Positions 48,148-56,503 of a DNA stretch of 64,000 bases are shown piece by piece. The translations under genes and the position numbers were made by a program. The notes beneath the pieces were generated by a model that did no database searches, was not told the DNA's origin, and saw only the letters and a program-made list of their open reading frames with translations. Numbering within the stretch: position 1 is the first letter of the stretch; each line of letters begins with the position of its first letter. Where the stretch lies: assembly GCF_000518265.1 (NCBI RefSeq), contig NZ_JADG01000013.1, positions 248,001 through 312,000 of the forward strand. Direction: 5' to 3'. The stretch is from Actinomadura oligospora ATCC 43269 (GTDB lineage: Bacteria; Actinomycetota; Actinomycetes; Streptosporangiales; Streptosporangiaceae).

Positions 48148-48969
48148 TCAGGCAGGACCCGGCGCGGCCACCTGGCCGTCCGTCCGGTCGCCGGAGCCGA
48201 GACCGTCCGCGCAGCCGCCGGAACCGGAGTCGTCCGCGCGGTCGCCGGAACCAGGGTCGTCCGCGTGGTTGCCCGAACCGGGGTCGTCCGCGCGGTTGCC
48301 GGAACCGGGGTCGTCCGCGTGGACGGCGAGGGCGGCGGCGAACATCAGGGTCAGGCGTTCGGTGAGGTCGGCGCGGTCGATGGAGCGCAGGTCGTCGATG
48401 ACGAGCATCCGCCGGACCGGGCCGCCGCCCATGATGACCAGGGCGGCCACGGTCGCGCGGGCGCGCCGGTCCGGGCCGGTGAGCTTGGCGACCAGCGGCT
48501 CGACCAGCACGTCGTTCATGTGCTCGCGCAGGATCGCCTGGACCTCGGGGTTGCCGACCGAGCGGTCCAGCATCCGGACGAGCGGGCTCGGCGGGGCCCG
48601 GTGCGTCTGCCGGGCGACGTGCTCGGCCAGCCGCCGGGGGAGGTCCGCGGCGTCCGGCGTCCCGGTGATCACCTCGCGCAGTGCCGACTCGCCCCTCAGG
48701 ACCCGTCCGAACAGCCCGGACTTCGACCCGAAGTAGCGGTTGACCAGCGCGACGTTCGCGCCCGCCGCGGCGGCGATCATCCGGACGGTCACCCCGTCGT
48801 AGCCGTGCTCCCCGAACAGGTCGCGCGCCGCGTCCAGCAGCCGCCGCTCGGTCGCCTCGCGGTTCCGCTTCCGGGTGACGTGCTCCTCGCCGGCCACACC
48901 GGCCGCATCAGCCGTGGGGGTGGGCTCGTGGCGGGCGCCGCCCGGCGGGTTGCTCATGAGGTCGGTCAT
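48148..48969 (-). CDS. TetR-family repressor with a repetitive acidic tail
   Basis: A 273-aa protein. After a flexible N-terminus, the TetR helix-turn-helix is TERRLLDAARDLFGEHGYDG, then VTVRMIAAAAGANVALVNRY and FGSKSGLFGRVL. A ligand domain follows. The tail after LAVH is five 9-residue repeats (ADDPGSGNR type). ATG48969 is chosen (GGGAG just upstream); ATG48957 is possible. It is divergent from the MFS exporter and presumably represses it through the dyad at 49022-49037. Confidence 0.88.
   Translation of the reverse strand: MTDLMSNPPGGARHEPTPTADAAGVAGEEHVTRKRNREATERRLLDAARDLFGEHGYDGVTVRMIAAAAGANVALVNRYFGSKSGLFGRVLRGESALREVITGTPDAADLPRRLAEHVARQTHRAPPSPLVRMLDRSVGNPEVQAILREHMNDVLVEPLVAKLTGPDRRARATVAALVIMGGGPVRRMLVIDDLRSIDRADLTERLTLMFAAALAVHADDPGSGNRADDPGSGNHADDPGSGDRADDSGSGGCADGLGSGDRTDGQVAAPGPA
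48184..48318 (-). repeat. 27-bp intragenic tandem repeat, five units
   Basis: Five 27-bp in-frame units encode ADDPGSGNR, ADDPGSGNH, ADDPGSGDR, ADDSGSGGC and ADGLGSGDR at the C-terminus of the TetR protein. Units nearest the DNA-binding end are most alike. Confidence 0.9.
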
Positions 48970-49015
48970 CGCTCCCGGCTCCAACGTGATCCTGATCGCT
49001 TCCAGTATCCCCGCG

Positions 49016-49044
49016 TTGCAAGTAAACGGACGTCTACATAAGAT
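49016..49044 (+). promoter_or_regulatory. MFS-gene promoter with TetR operator in the spacer
   Basis: TTGCAA (-35, 49016-49021) and TAAGAT (-10, 49039-49044) are 17 bp apart. The spacer holds GTAAACGGACGTCTAC (49022-49037), which fits the dyad GTA-N-ACG-NN-CGT-N-TAC. A repressor here would exclude RNA polymerase. Transcription would begin near 49051, which supports the GTG49083 start of the exporter over ATG49047. Confidence 0.7.
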
Positions 49045-49082
49045 ATATGCAAAACACAGGTAATCGATGGACAGGAGACGGA

Positions 49083-51692
49083 GTGGCTCAGACCGGCATG
49101 GTGCCGCGGAGTCCAGGTGCGGCGACGGCCGGGCACGCGGCGGCGCCGGCGCGGTACTCGCACCGGCAGATCCTGGAGATCCTCTCCGGGTTGATGATCG
49201 CGATGCTGACCACGATGATCTCGACATCGGTGGTCGGCACCGCGCTGCCGACGATCGTCGGGGACCTCGGCGGCCAGGACCAGCTGTCCTGGGTGGCGAG
49301 CGCGTCGCTGCTGACGATGACCGCCTCGACCCCGCTGTGGGGCAAGCTGTCGGACATCCTCGGCCGCAAGCTGATGTTCCAGTCGGCGCTGGTCATCTTC
49401 GTCCTGGCGTCGGTCGGCGCCGGACTGTCGCAGAACATCGGCCAGCTCATCGGGGCCCGTGCGCTCCAGGGCCTCGGCGTCGGCGGCGTGTCCGCGCTGG
49501 CGCAGGTCATCCTCGGCGACGTCGTCCCGCCTCGCGAGCGCGGCCGCTACTCCGGCTACATGGGCGCGGTGTTCGGCGTCGCGACCGTCGCCGGGCCGAT
49601 GCTCGGCGGCTTCATCGTGGACGCCGACGGACTCGGCTGGCGCTGGTGCTTCTACGTCTGCGTCCCGCTGGCGATCATCGCGCTCGCGGTCATGCAGAAG
49701 GTGCTGAAGCTCCCGAAGGTCAAGCGGGACACCCGCATCGACATCTTCGGCGCCTTCACCATCACCGGCGCGGCGACCGTCGTCATGCTGATCCTCACCA
49801 TGGGCGGCAAGGAGTTCGACTGGAACTCCACGTGGACCTACGTCCTCGCGGCCGTCGCGGTCGTCCTGCTGATCGGCGCGGTGGTCGCCGAGCGCGCGGC
49901 GCGTGAGCCGATCCTGCCGCCGCGGCTGTTCCGCAACCCGACCTTCGTGCTCTGCTCGATCGCCTCGCTGGCCGTCGGCGTCGCGATGTTCGGCGCGATG
50001 ATCTACCTGCCGCAGTACCTGCAGATCGTCAAGGGCATGTCGCCCACGGGGTCCGGCCTGATGACCCTGCCGATGGTGGCGGCCATGTTCGTCACCTCGA
50101 CCGGATCCGGCCAGATCGTCACCCGTCTCGGCCGCTACAAGTGGTTCCCGGTCGTCGGCCTCGCGCTGGTCGCCAGCTCGATGTTCCTGCTGTCGCGTCT
50201 GCACGTCGACTCCAGCAAGCTGGTCATCGGCGCGGACATCGCGGTCCTCGGCGCGGGCCTCGGCCTCACCCTGCAGATCATGATCCTGGCCGCGCAGAAC
50301 GCCGCAGCGGTCACCGACCTCGCCGCCACCACTTCCGGCGTCTCCTTCTTCCGGAACCTCGGCGGCGCGATCGGCACCGCCGCGTTCGGCGCGATCCTCA
50401 ACAACCGGCTCACGCACCACCTCGCGGAGGGCCTGACCGCCGCGCACGTCCGTCCTCCGGCGGGCGGCACCTCGCTCGGCACGCCGGACGCCGTCCAGCA
50501 CCTGCCCGAACCGTTCAAGGGCATCGTCCTGGAGGCGTTCACCCAGTCGCTGCAGACGGTGTTCCTGGTGGGCGTCCCGGTCGCGGCGGTCGGATTCGTC
50601 GTGGTCCTCTTCCTGAAGGAGCTGCCGCTGCGCGGCTCGTCCGCGATCAGCGCCGACAAGGCCCCGGGCGCGTCCGCCGCCGCCCCCGCTCCGGCGGACG
50701 CCCCGGCCTCCACGTCCCCCAACGGGCGGCACGCACGGACCGGGCAGGAACTCGCGGCCGTCGGCGCTTCCACGCCGTCCGCGACTGCCCTGACCAGCGC
50801 GAACGGCGCGTCCGTGAACGGATCGTCCTCGAATGGCTCGTCTGTGGACGGTGCCTCGGCGGGCGGCGCGTCCGCGAGCGGCGCGTCGGTGGCCGAGGTC
50901 GTCCCGTCGTCCACAGAGGTGGGCGCCGGTGGTGGTGTGACGGTCAAGGGCGTCGTTCGCGGCGGGGATGGATCGCCCGTCGAGTCCGCCGCGCTGACCC
51001 TCATCGACGTGAGCGGACGCCAGCTCGGCCGCGCCCTCACCGGGGCGGACGGCGGGTACGCGCTCGACACCCCCGGCCCCGGCACGTACGTGCTGATCGC
51101 CGCGACCGGCGGGCACGAGCCGCAGGCCGCGACCCTGGTCGTCGGAGACCGTCCGGTGGAGTTCGACCTGGTCCTGGCCGGGAACGGCGGGCTCGCCGGG
51201 ACCGTGTCCGGCGCGGACGGCACTCCGCTCGACGCCGCGACCGTCGTCGTCACGGACGTCCGGGGCGAGGTCGTCGGCACCGGACGAACCGGCACGAACG
51301 GCGAATACCAGTTCCAGGACGTCGCCGCCGGTTCCTACACGATCGCGGTCAGCGCCGCCGGGCACCGTCCCGCAGCGCTCCAGGTCGAGGTGTCGGGGAA
51401 CGGCCTGACCAGGCAGGACGTCCGGCTTCCGGCGGGTGTGCACGTGCGCGGCGTCGTCCGCGACGAGGCCGGGCTCCCGGTCGGCAGGGCCCGCGTCACC
51501 CTGGTGGACGCCGCGGGCAACGTCGCCGCGCTCAGCACCACCGGGCCGGACGGCGAGTACGCCTTCACCGACCTGACCGGCGGCCAGTACACGGTGATCG
51601 CGTCCGGGTATCCGCCGGTCGCCACCGGGCTCAACCTGTCCGGCGGCAGCCTGGACGGCCACGACCTCCACCTCGGCCACCCCGAGCAGTGA
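49083..51692 (+). CDS. MFS multidrug exporter (DHA2, 14-helix) with C-terminal carboxypeptidase-regulatory-like repeats
   Basis: An 869-aa protein. Residues to about 540 form a 14-helix drug:H+ antiporter with motif A GKLSDILGRK, motif C-like GAVFGVATVAGPMLGGF and ALPTIVGDLGG. A Ser/Ala/Asn-rich linker follows (NGASVNGSSSNGSSVDG). Then come three carboxypeptidase-regulatory-like beta domains of about 80 residues, each with GxVxxxDGxPxxxAxVTLxD, GxYxFxDxxxGxYTxxAS patterns. This architecture is known in actinobacteria; the tail's role is not. GTG49083 (GGAG upstream) is preferred. Divergent from TetR. Confidence 0.9.
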   Translation: MAQTGMVPRSPGAATAGHAAAPARYSHRQILEILSGLMIAMLTTMISTSVVGTALPTIVGDLGGQDQLSWVASASLLTMTASTPLWGKLSDILGRKLMFQSALVIFVLASVGAGLSQNIGQLIGARALQGLGVGGVSALAQVILGDVVPPRERGRYSGYMGAVFGVATVAGPMLGGFIVDADGLGWRWCFYVCVPLAIIALAVMQKVLKLPKVKRDTRIDIFGAFTITGAATVVMLILTMGGKEFDWNSTWTYVLAAVAVVLLIGAVVAERAAREPILPPRLFRNPTFVLCSIASLAVGVAMFGAMIYLPQYLQIVKGMSPTGSGLMTLPMVAAMFVTSTGSGQIVTRLGRYKWFPVVGLALVASSMFLLSRLHVDSSKLVIGADIAVLGAGLGLTLQIMILAAQNAAAVTDLAATTSGVSFFRNLGGAIGTAAFGAILNNRLTHHLAEGLTAAHVRPPAGGTSLGTPDAVQHLPEPFKGIVLEAFTQSLQTVFLVGVPVAAVGFVVVLFLKELPLRGSSAISADKAPGASAAAPAPADAPASTSPNGRHARTGQELAAVGASTPSATALTSANGASVNGSSSNGSSVDGASAGGASASGASVAEVVPSSTEVGAGGGVTVKGVVRGGDGSPVESAALTLIDVSGRQLGRALTGADGGYALDTPGPGTYVLIAATGGHEPQAATLVVGDRPVEFDLVLAGNGGLAGTVSGADGTPLDAATVVVTDVRGEVVGTGRTGTNGEYQFQDVAAGSYTIAVSAAGHRPAALQVEVSGNGLTRQDVRLPAGVHVRGVVRDEAGLPVGRARVTLVDAAGNVAALSTTGPDGEYAFTDLTGGQYTVIASGYPPVATGLNLSGGSLDGHDLHLGHPEQ

Positions 51693-51816
51693 GCCCCCAG
51701 GGCCGTTCGTGCGGGGCGGCCCCGGGCCCACTGCCTCAAGGGCGAACGCCGCTCCTGAGGCGTACTGAGACTGCCCCGATGCGTGATGAGGAGCCGCTCA
51801 GGGGCGTCGCGAAACC

Positions 51817-51868
51817 CCCGGAGCGGCGGACTGTCCGCACCTTTCAGTCCGCCGCTCCGGGCTTGTTT
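51817..51868 (+). terminator. Strong intrinsic terminator after the MFS gene
   Basis: A perfect 17-bp stem (51817-51833 with 51845-51861, arms start CCCGGAGCGG) has an 11-nt loop and is followed by CTTGTTTT. It separates the MFS gene from the YceI gene. Confidence 0.92.
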
Positions 51869-51921
51869 TGAACGTTCACAAGTCACGAGGAAAGGCGATT
51901 ACGGAATGCGGGCGTTTCGGC

Positions 51922-52746
51922 ATGGATGACAGCCAGGGGCTGCGCGCTGCGGTGCGGACCAGGGACGGATGGGCCGTTCCGCATGCCGTCGTGACCGTCA
52001 CCGACATGACGGGCGCACAGGTCGCGCGGGAGCAGGCGGAGGAGAACGGCGACCTCGCAGCGTCCGCACCACCGCCGGGGACCTACACGGCGATCGTGAC
52101 GGCCGTGGGCTACGCGCCGTCCGCGTCCACTCTGATCGTCACCGCGTCCGGACGCGCCGACCTCGGCACGATCGTCCTCGCGCGCACGGGCGGCGTCGAA
52201 CTCCCGCCGCCCGGTCCGTGGACGATCGATCCGGCGCACTCGTCCGTCGCCGCGATCGCCCAGCACCTCGGCCTGTCCAGCGTCCGAGGCCGATTCGCCT
52301 CCTTCGAAGGACGCGTCGACATCGCCGAGCCGGTCGAGAATTCGCAGGTCATCGCCCGCATCGACGCCGCGTCCATCGACACCGGCACCAGGACGCGCGA
52401 CGAGCACCTGCGCTCGGCCGACTTCCTCAACGTGGCCGACCACCCGGTCATCGAATACCGCGGCGACGGTCTCACCCCGCGAGGCACCGACCGCTGGACC
52501 GTCCACGGCCACCTCGCCCTCAACGGCCACACCCGCCCGGTCGACCTGGACCTCACCTACCTCGGCACCGGGCCCGACCCGTGGGGCGGTGTCCGGGCCG
52601 CCTTTCGCGCCACCACCCGGCTCCGCCGCGTCGACTTCGGCATCCGCTTCAACCAGGTCCTCGAGGCGGGCATCGCGGCCGTCGGCGACAGCATCAAGAT
52701 CGAACTGGAGATCCAGGCAGCTCAGGGCACTTCTCTCCCCAGCTGA
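51922..52746 (+). CDS. YceI-domain protein with an N-terminal carboxypeptidase-regulatory-like domain
   Basis: A 274-aa protein. Residues 1-85 are a beta domain like those on the upstream MFS tail (GWAVPHAVVTVTDMTGAQVA, then YTAIVTAVGYAPSASTLIV). Residues 95-265 are a YceI lipocalin-like barrel (PWTIDPAHSSVAAIAQHLGL, then RTRDEHLRSADFLNVADHPV), a family that binds isoprenoid or other lipids. No signal peptide is visible. ATG51922 is used, but the best ribosome site (GAGGAAAGG at 51887-51895) is 27 bp further up, so the true start may lie nearer 51898. Confidence 0.85.
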   Translation: MDDSQGLRAAVRTRDGWAVPHAVVTVTDMTGAQVAREQAEENGDLAASAPPPGTYTAIVTAVGYAPSASTLIVTASGRADLGTIVLARTGGVELPPPGPWTIDPAHSSVAAIAQHLGLSSVRGRFASFEGRVDIAEPVENSQVIARIDAASIDTGTRTRDEHLRSADFLNVADHPVIEYRGDGLTPRGTDRWTVHGHLALNGHTRPVDLDLTYLGTGPDPWGGVRAAFRATTRLRRVDFGIRFNQVLEAGIAAVGDSIKIELEIQAAQGTSLPS

Positions 52747-52755
52747 CCCGGAGTT

Positions 52756-52772
52756 ATCCACAGCTTGTGGAT
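52756..52772. other. Short dyad ATCCACA-N3-TGTGGAT after the YceI gene
   Basis: Perfect 7-bp arms flank GCT, starting 10 bp after the YceI stop and overlapping a TTATCCACA sequence. It may be a weak terminator stem or a protein site. It is isolated, so it is not treated as a replication element. Confidence 0.4.
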
Positions 52773-52902
52773 TGCCTTGAGGGTGCGCGTCCCCTGCGGC
52801 GACGATGGAAGCGAAGTCGTCGATCCGCGCACAGGGGAAGGAGCTCTCGATGAGCTTTCGGTACAAGCGGGCGTTTTCGGGACGCCGGTCGGAGGTCCGG
52901 GG

Positions 52903-54846
52903 TCAGTGGCCCTTGAGGTCGCGCACCAGCCGGGTGGCGGAGGCGTGGTCCGGCGTGCCGGTGATCACGACCTTGCCGTCGGTGATGGCCATCTCGACGC
53001 GCGGCGCGGTGATCAGGCGATTACCGATGACGAACGCGACGTCCCGCCCGACGGTCGAGCGGGTGAGCTGGGCGAACGCCTTCCGGTCGGAGGGACGCAG
53101 CGTGACCGCGACGTCGTAGGCGCCGCCGGTGCGTCCGCGCTGGACGCGCAGGTCGGTGACCTTGCGGATGGCCATGCCCTGGGTGAGCTGGTAGCAGACC
53201 AGACCCGTGGTGGTCTGCCCGGTCACGCCCTGCGTCCCCGCCTGACACTGGCCCGGGCTCGTCTGTGCCACCGGGAAGATCTGCAGCGGCGAGGCCAGTG
53301 CGACGGGACGGTTTCGCATCGAGTTCGCGATCAGCCCACCCGTCACGGCGACGGCGGCGATCAGGATGCCCAGCGTCAGCACCATCGTGACGAGAGCCGC
53401 GCGATGCTCGCGAGCCGCCTGGTCCCGTCCGTCCTGCTTGGCATGCCCGCCGCGCAGCTCGGCACGACTCCGCTTGACCTCGGCCGCCTCCCGCTGCCGC
53501 GCCTTCGCCCGCGCCCGCCGCCGCGCGACATCCCCGTCCTCGTCAACGTCCGCCCCCAGAACGATCGCCGAAGCACCCCCCACCCCAGGGCCGGCAACCC
53601 CCGCCCCACCCTGCCCCAAGCCACCCCGGCCCGCGCGGCCGTGGCCCACGTCGTCCTGGCCCACGTCACCTCGGCCCGCGCGGCCATGGCCCGCGTCGTC
53701 CTGGCCCGTGCCGCCTCGGCCTGTGTCGCCTTGGGCCGCGTTGGCTCGGCCGACGTTGGCTCGGTCCGCGTTGGCTCGGTCCGCGTTGCGGTGGCCCCCC
53801 GCGGCTTGGCCCGTGTCGTCTTGGGCCGCGTTGCCTCGGCCGGTGTTGCTGCGGCTCTCCATGTCGGCTCGGTCAGCGTTGCCTCGGTTGGCCGCCTTAC
53901 GACGACCAGCTTTACGGCGACCAGCTTTACTACGGCCTGCGTCGCTTTGGTTGGCGCCGCCTCGGGGGCCCGTGCCGCTTAGGTTCGCGTTGCCTTGGCC
54001 CGTGTCGCTTGGGTCTGCGTCGTCTCGGTCTGCGTTGGCTTGGTCCGTGTTGGCCTGGGCTGCGTCGTCCGCTGCGGCGCTAGGGGATGCCGCCTTGCGG
54101 CGTTCGGATGAGCCAAGGCTCGAAGGTTCGGTGGGCAGCGTTGCGGCCGATGCAGGCGCGCTGGGGTTGGCGGGGACGCTGGTGGCTGTGGAGTCGGTTG
54201 ATGCCGGTGCGGTTGGTGCGGGCGCGTCTGAGGACAGGGCGCTGGAGGGTGTTGCTGCCTCGCCAGCGGACGAAGCGGGTGTCGCTGCGCCCGGGGCCGT
54301 TCTCGTGGCGGGTGGTGTGGCGCCCGCCTCAGAGGAGGTGGCCGGGTTCGTGGACGCTTCGGCGTCGTTGGCGGACCGGGGTGCCTTGCCGTGCTTCGCC
54401 TTTTGGCGGCTCTTCGCGCTGTGACGAGGGGAGTCGCCTGTTGCTCGCGTCTGGCTTGCAGGCTCGTCAAGGGGGGAGGTTGCCGACGGCGTCGCGGGAC
54501 GAGGCTCGGTGGTCTCCGTTTGGGCGGAGGTCAGCCTTTGTTGCTGTGCGGCGGTGGCGGCCTGGAGGCGTTCGAGGCGCTTGCGTTCGCGGCGGCCCAG
54601 CTTCGGTGCCGTGGCGGAGGAGGATTGCTTCGGTGCCGAGGTCGGTGCGGGGGAGGAATGTCCAGCCGCGTGGGCGCCTTCGGTTCCGCGCCCCTGGTCA
54701 CGCTGCTCGTCCGGGGCTTGGGGGTGGTCGTCGGACGTGGGGGTGTCGGGGGTGTCGCCCTGGCGGCGGCCCTTGAGGGCGTGCTCGGGCGTGGGATCGG
54801 CGGACGTGTCCTGACGATCCTTGCTGCGGCGCGGAACGACCCGCAT
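52903..54846 (-). CDS. Long disordered membrane protein with a C-terminal SecDF-P1-head-like domain
   Basis: A 647-aa protein from ATG54846 (GGGGAGG 8 bp upstream). Residues 1-480 are low-complexity, Ala/Thr/Ser/Pro-rich then Arg/Asp/Gly-rich with a five-residue period (ANADR, ANADR, ANVGR, ANAAQ, GDTGR). One helix (about 484-505, TMVLTLGILIAAVAVTGGLI) is followed by an outer domain containing FAQLTRSTVGRDVAFVIGNR and LITAPRVEMAITDGKVVITG, which resembles the P1 head subdomain of SecD/SecDF. It is not SecD itself (one helix only). A role near the Sec translocon is inferred weakly. Confidence 0.75.
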   Translation of the reverse strand: MRVVPRRSKDRQDTSADPTPEHALKGRRQGDTPDTPTSDDHPQAPDEQRDQGRGTEGAHAAGHSSPAPTSAPKQSSSATAPKLGRRERKRLERLQAATAAQQQRLTSAQTETTEPRPATPSATSPLDEPASQTRATGDSPRHSAKSRQKAKHGKAPRSANDAEASTNPATSSEAGATPPATRTAPGAATPASSAGEAATPSSALSSDAPAPTAPASTDSTATSVPANPSAPASAATLPTEPSSLGSSERRKAASPSAAADDAAQANTDQANADRDDADPSDTGQGNANLSGTGPRGGANQSDAGRSKAGRRKAGRRKAANRGNADRADMESRSNTGRGNAAQDDTGQAAGGHRNADRANADRANVGRANAAQGDTGRGGTGQDDAGHGRAGRGDVGQDDVGHGRAGRGGLGQGGAGVAGPGVGGASAIVLGADVDEDGDVARRRARAKARQREAAEVKRSRAELRGGHAKQDGRDQAAREHRAALVTMVLTLGILIAAVAVTGGLIANSMRNRPVALASPLQIFPVAQTSPGQCQAGTQGVTGQTTTGLVCYQLTQGMAIRKVTDLRVQRGRTGGAYDVAVTLRPSDRKAFAQLTRSTVGRDVAFVIGNRLITAPRVEMAITDGKVVITGTPDHASATRLVRDLKGH

Positions 54847-55052
54847 CGTCACCTCCCCGACAGTTGATCTCCAAGTCTTGCAGGAAGGGGCCCGCCGACG
54901 CATCCCTTGAGGGAGCGGAGGTCGCGACACAGGCAAAACCGGCCATGAACAAGTGAGTAAAACCGGGCTTTGGGTGCGGGCGAAATTCGCTCCGACGGAC
55001 AAAGCGCGTGCCGCGTGTTCCGACACGCGCCAACGAACCGCACACGGAGCCG

Positions 55053-55091
55053 CCGCGTGGCGACGTCCCGAAGGCGGACGTCGCCACGCGG
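55053..55091. terminator. Perfect 16-bp hairpin
   Basis: CCGCGTGGCGACGTCC (55053-55068) pairs perfectly with 55076-55091 across a 7-nt loop. It lies about 320 bp after korB and about 200 bp before the next minus-strand gene. There is no U-tract. It is a terminator or a leader structure. Confidence 0.5.
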
Positions 55092-55367
55092 TTCTCCCGG
55101 CCGCGTAGGCCATCAGATGGCCCCCGACCTCCGGGCCCTAGCTGGCGCCGAGGCCCTGCTGAGAACCGGGCGGCGCGACCGCTGGCGAGCGAATGCCGCA
55201 GGAAAGGGGGCTTCAGGTGGCCGAGGGGGCGTCCAGGGGCGGGGGAGGCGGCGAGTGGCCGTTCGGGAGGGATGGAGAAGGGGCCACGGCCCGCAGCGAA
55301 GAAGGCCGTCCGGGAGGGGCGAAGGGGCCAGGAGGGGTTGTGAGGGGCCCGTCCGGGAGGGGGTGAG

Positions 55368-55398
55368 GGGCCGGGCGGGGGGTGGGGCCGCCCGGCCC
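55368..55398 (-). terminator. GC hairpin directly after korB
   Basis: GGGCCGGGCGG (55368-55378) pairs with CCGCCCGGCCC (55388-55398), 14 bp downstream of the korB stop on the minus strand. It lacks a U-tract, as is common in actinomycetes. Confidence 0.55.
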
Positions 55399-55411
55399 TT
55401 CGGGGGGTGGG

Positions 55412-56503
55412 TCAGTCGACTCGCCAGGTGTCGCCGCTGGCCAGGAGGGCGGCCAGGTCGCCCTTGCCCTGGGATTCGGCGGCCTCGTCGAGCTGGTCGC
55501 GCATCAGTTCGTCGTAGGACGGGCGGTCCACGTTGCGGAAGATGCCGATCGGGGTGTGCTCGAAGGCGGGGGAGTCGAGGCGGGACAGGGCGAACGCCTG
55601 GGACGGGTCGGGGTTGGACGCGTCGTGGACGGCGATCTCGGACGGGTCGACGTCCGCGGTGTTCACGACCTCGAACGAGCCGGTCCGGGTGCGGCGCAGG
55701 GCCTTCTGGCCCTCGGCGCCGAACACGATCGGCTGCTTGTCCTCGAGGCGGACGGTGATGTCGTCCCGCACCGAGGCGTCCTTGAGCGGGTCGAACGCGC
55801 CGTCGTTGAAGATGTTGCAGTTCTGGTAGATCTCGACGAGGGCGGTGCCGCGGTGCTCGGCCGCCGCGCGCAGCACCGAGTGGAGGTGCTTGCGGTCGGA
55901 GTCGATCGTCCGGGCGACGAAGGTGCCCTCCGCGCCGATCGCCAGCGAGAGCGGGTTGAACGGGGCGTCCAGCGAGCCCATCGGGGTGGACTTGGTGATC
56001 TTCCCGGTCTCGGAGGTGGGCGAGTACTGGCCCTTGGTCAGCCCGTAGATCCGGTTGTTGAACAGCAGGATCTTCAGGTTGACGTTGCGGCGCAGCGCGT
56101 GGATCAGGTGGTTGCCGCCGATCGACAGCGCGTCGCCGTCACCGGTGACGACCCACACCGACAGGTCGGGCCGGGAGGTGGCGAGGCCGGTGGCGATCGC
56201 CGGGGCGCGGCCGTGGATCGAGTGGAACCCGTAGGTGTTCATGTAGTACGGGAACCGGGACGAGCAGCCGATGCCGGAGACGAAGGTGATGTTCTCCCGG
56301 CGCAGCCCGAGCTCGGGCAGGAAGGACTGGACGGCCGCCAGGATCGCGTAGTCCCCGCAGCCGGGGCACCAGCGGACCTCCTGGTCGGTCTTGAAGTCCT
56401 TCATGGTCTGCTTGGCGTCGGTCTTCGGCACCAGCGACAGCGCGAGGGGGCCGCCGCCGTCGACGCCGCCACCGTTGACGCCGTGGCCGTTGATCTCACT
56501 CAC
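55412..56503 (-). CDS. korB: 2-oxoglutarate:ferredoxin oxidoreductase subunit beta
   Basis: A 363-aa TPP-binding subunit. Motifs are VRWCPGCGDYAILAAVQSFL and SGIGCSSRFPYYMNTYGF (cluster cysteines), then VVTGDGDALSIGGNHLIHAL and FNNRIYGLTKGQYSPTSETG for TPP/Mg2+ and substrate. With KorA it decarboxylates 2-oxoglutarate to succinyl-CoA and reduces ferredoxin. An Asn/Gly-rich leader of about 20 residues precedes the conserved core. It overlaps the end of korA by 8 bp. Confidence 0.95.
   Translation of the reverse strand: MSEINGHGVNGGGVDGGGPLALSLVPKTDAKQTMKDFKTDQEVRWCPGCGDYAILAAVQSFLPELGLRRENITFVSGIGCSSRFPYYMNTYGFHSIHGRAPAIATGLATSRPDLSVWVVTGDGDALSIGGNHLIHALRRNVNLKILLFNNRIYGLTKGQYSPTSETGKITKSTPMGSLDAPFNPLSLAIGAEGTFVARTIDSDRKHLHSVLRAAAEHRGTALVEIYQNCNIFNDGAFDPLKDASVRDDITVRLEDKQPIVFGAEGQKALRRTRTGSFEVVNTADVDPSEIAVHDASNPDPSQAFALSRLDSPAFEHTPIGIFRNVDRPSYDELMRDQLDEAAESQGKGDLAALLASGDTWRVD

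Larger units (their letters stand above)
54847..55411. other. Intergenic stretch with a 16-bp perfect hairpin and purine repeats
   Basis: No gene is supported here. It holds the promoter side of the SecDF-head gene, a 16-bp perfect stem at 55053-55091 and three diverged copies of a roughly 28-bp unit containing GTCCGGGAGGGG (about 55260, 55307, 55350). A GC hairpin at 55368-55398 follows korB. Confidence 0.6.

Noticed and set aside
49047-49082. ATG49047 as the MFS start
   Set aside because: The predicted transcript starts near 49051, and GTG49083 has a GGAG site at proper distance.
52754-52762. TTATCCACA, a DnaA-box-like sequence, and TTGTCCACA near 14026
   Set aside because: They are single isolated copies with no AT-rich region, dnaA/dnaN neighbours or box cluster, so no origin is claimed.
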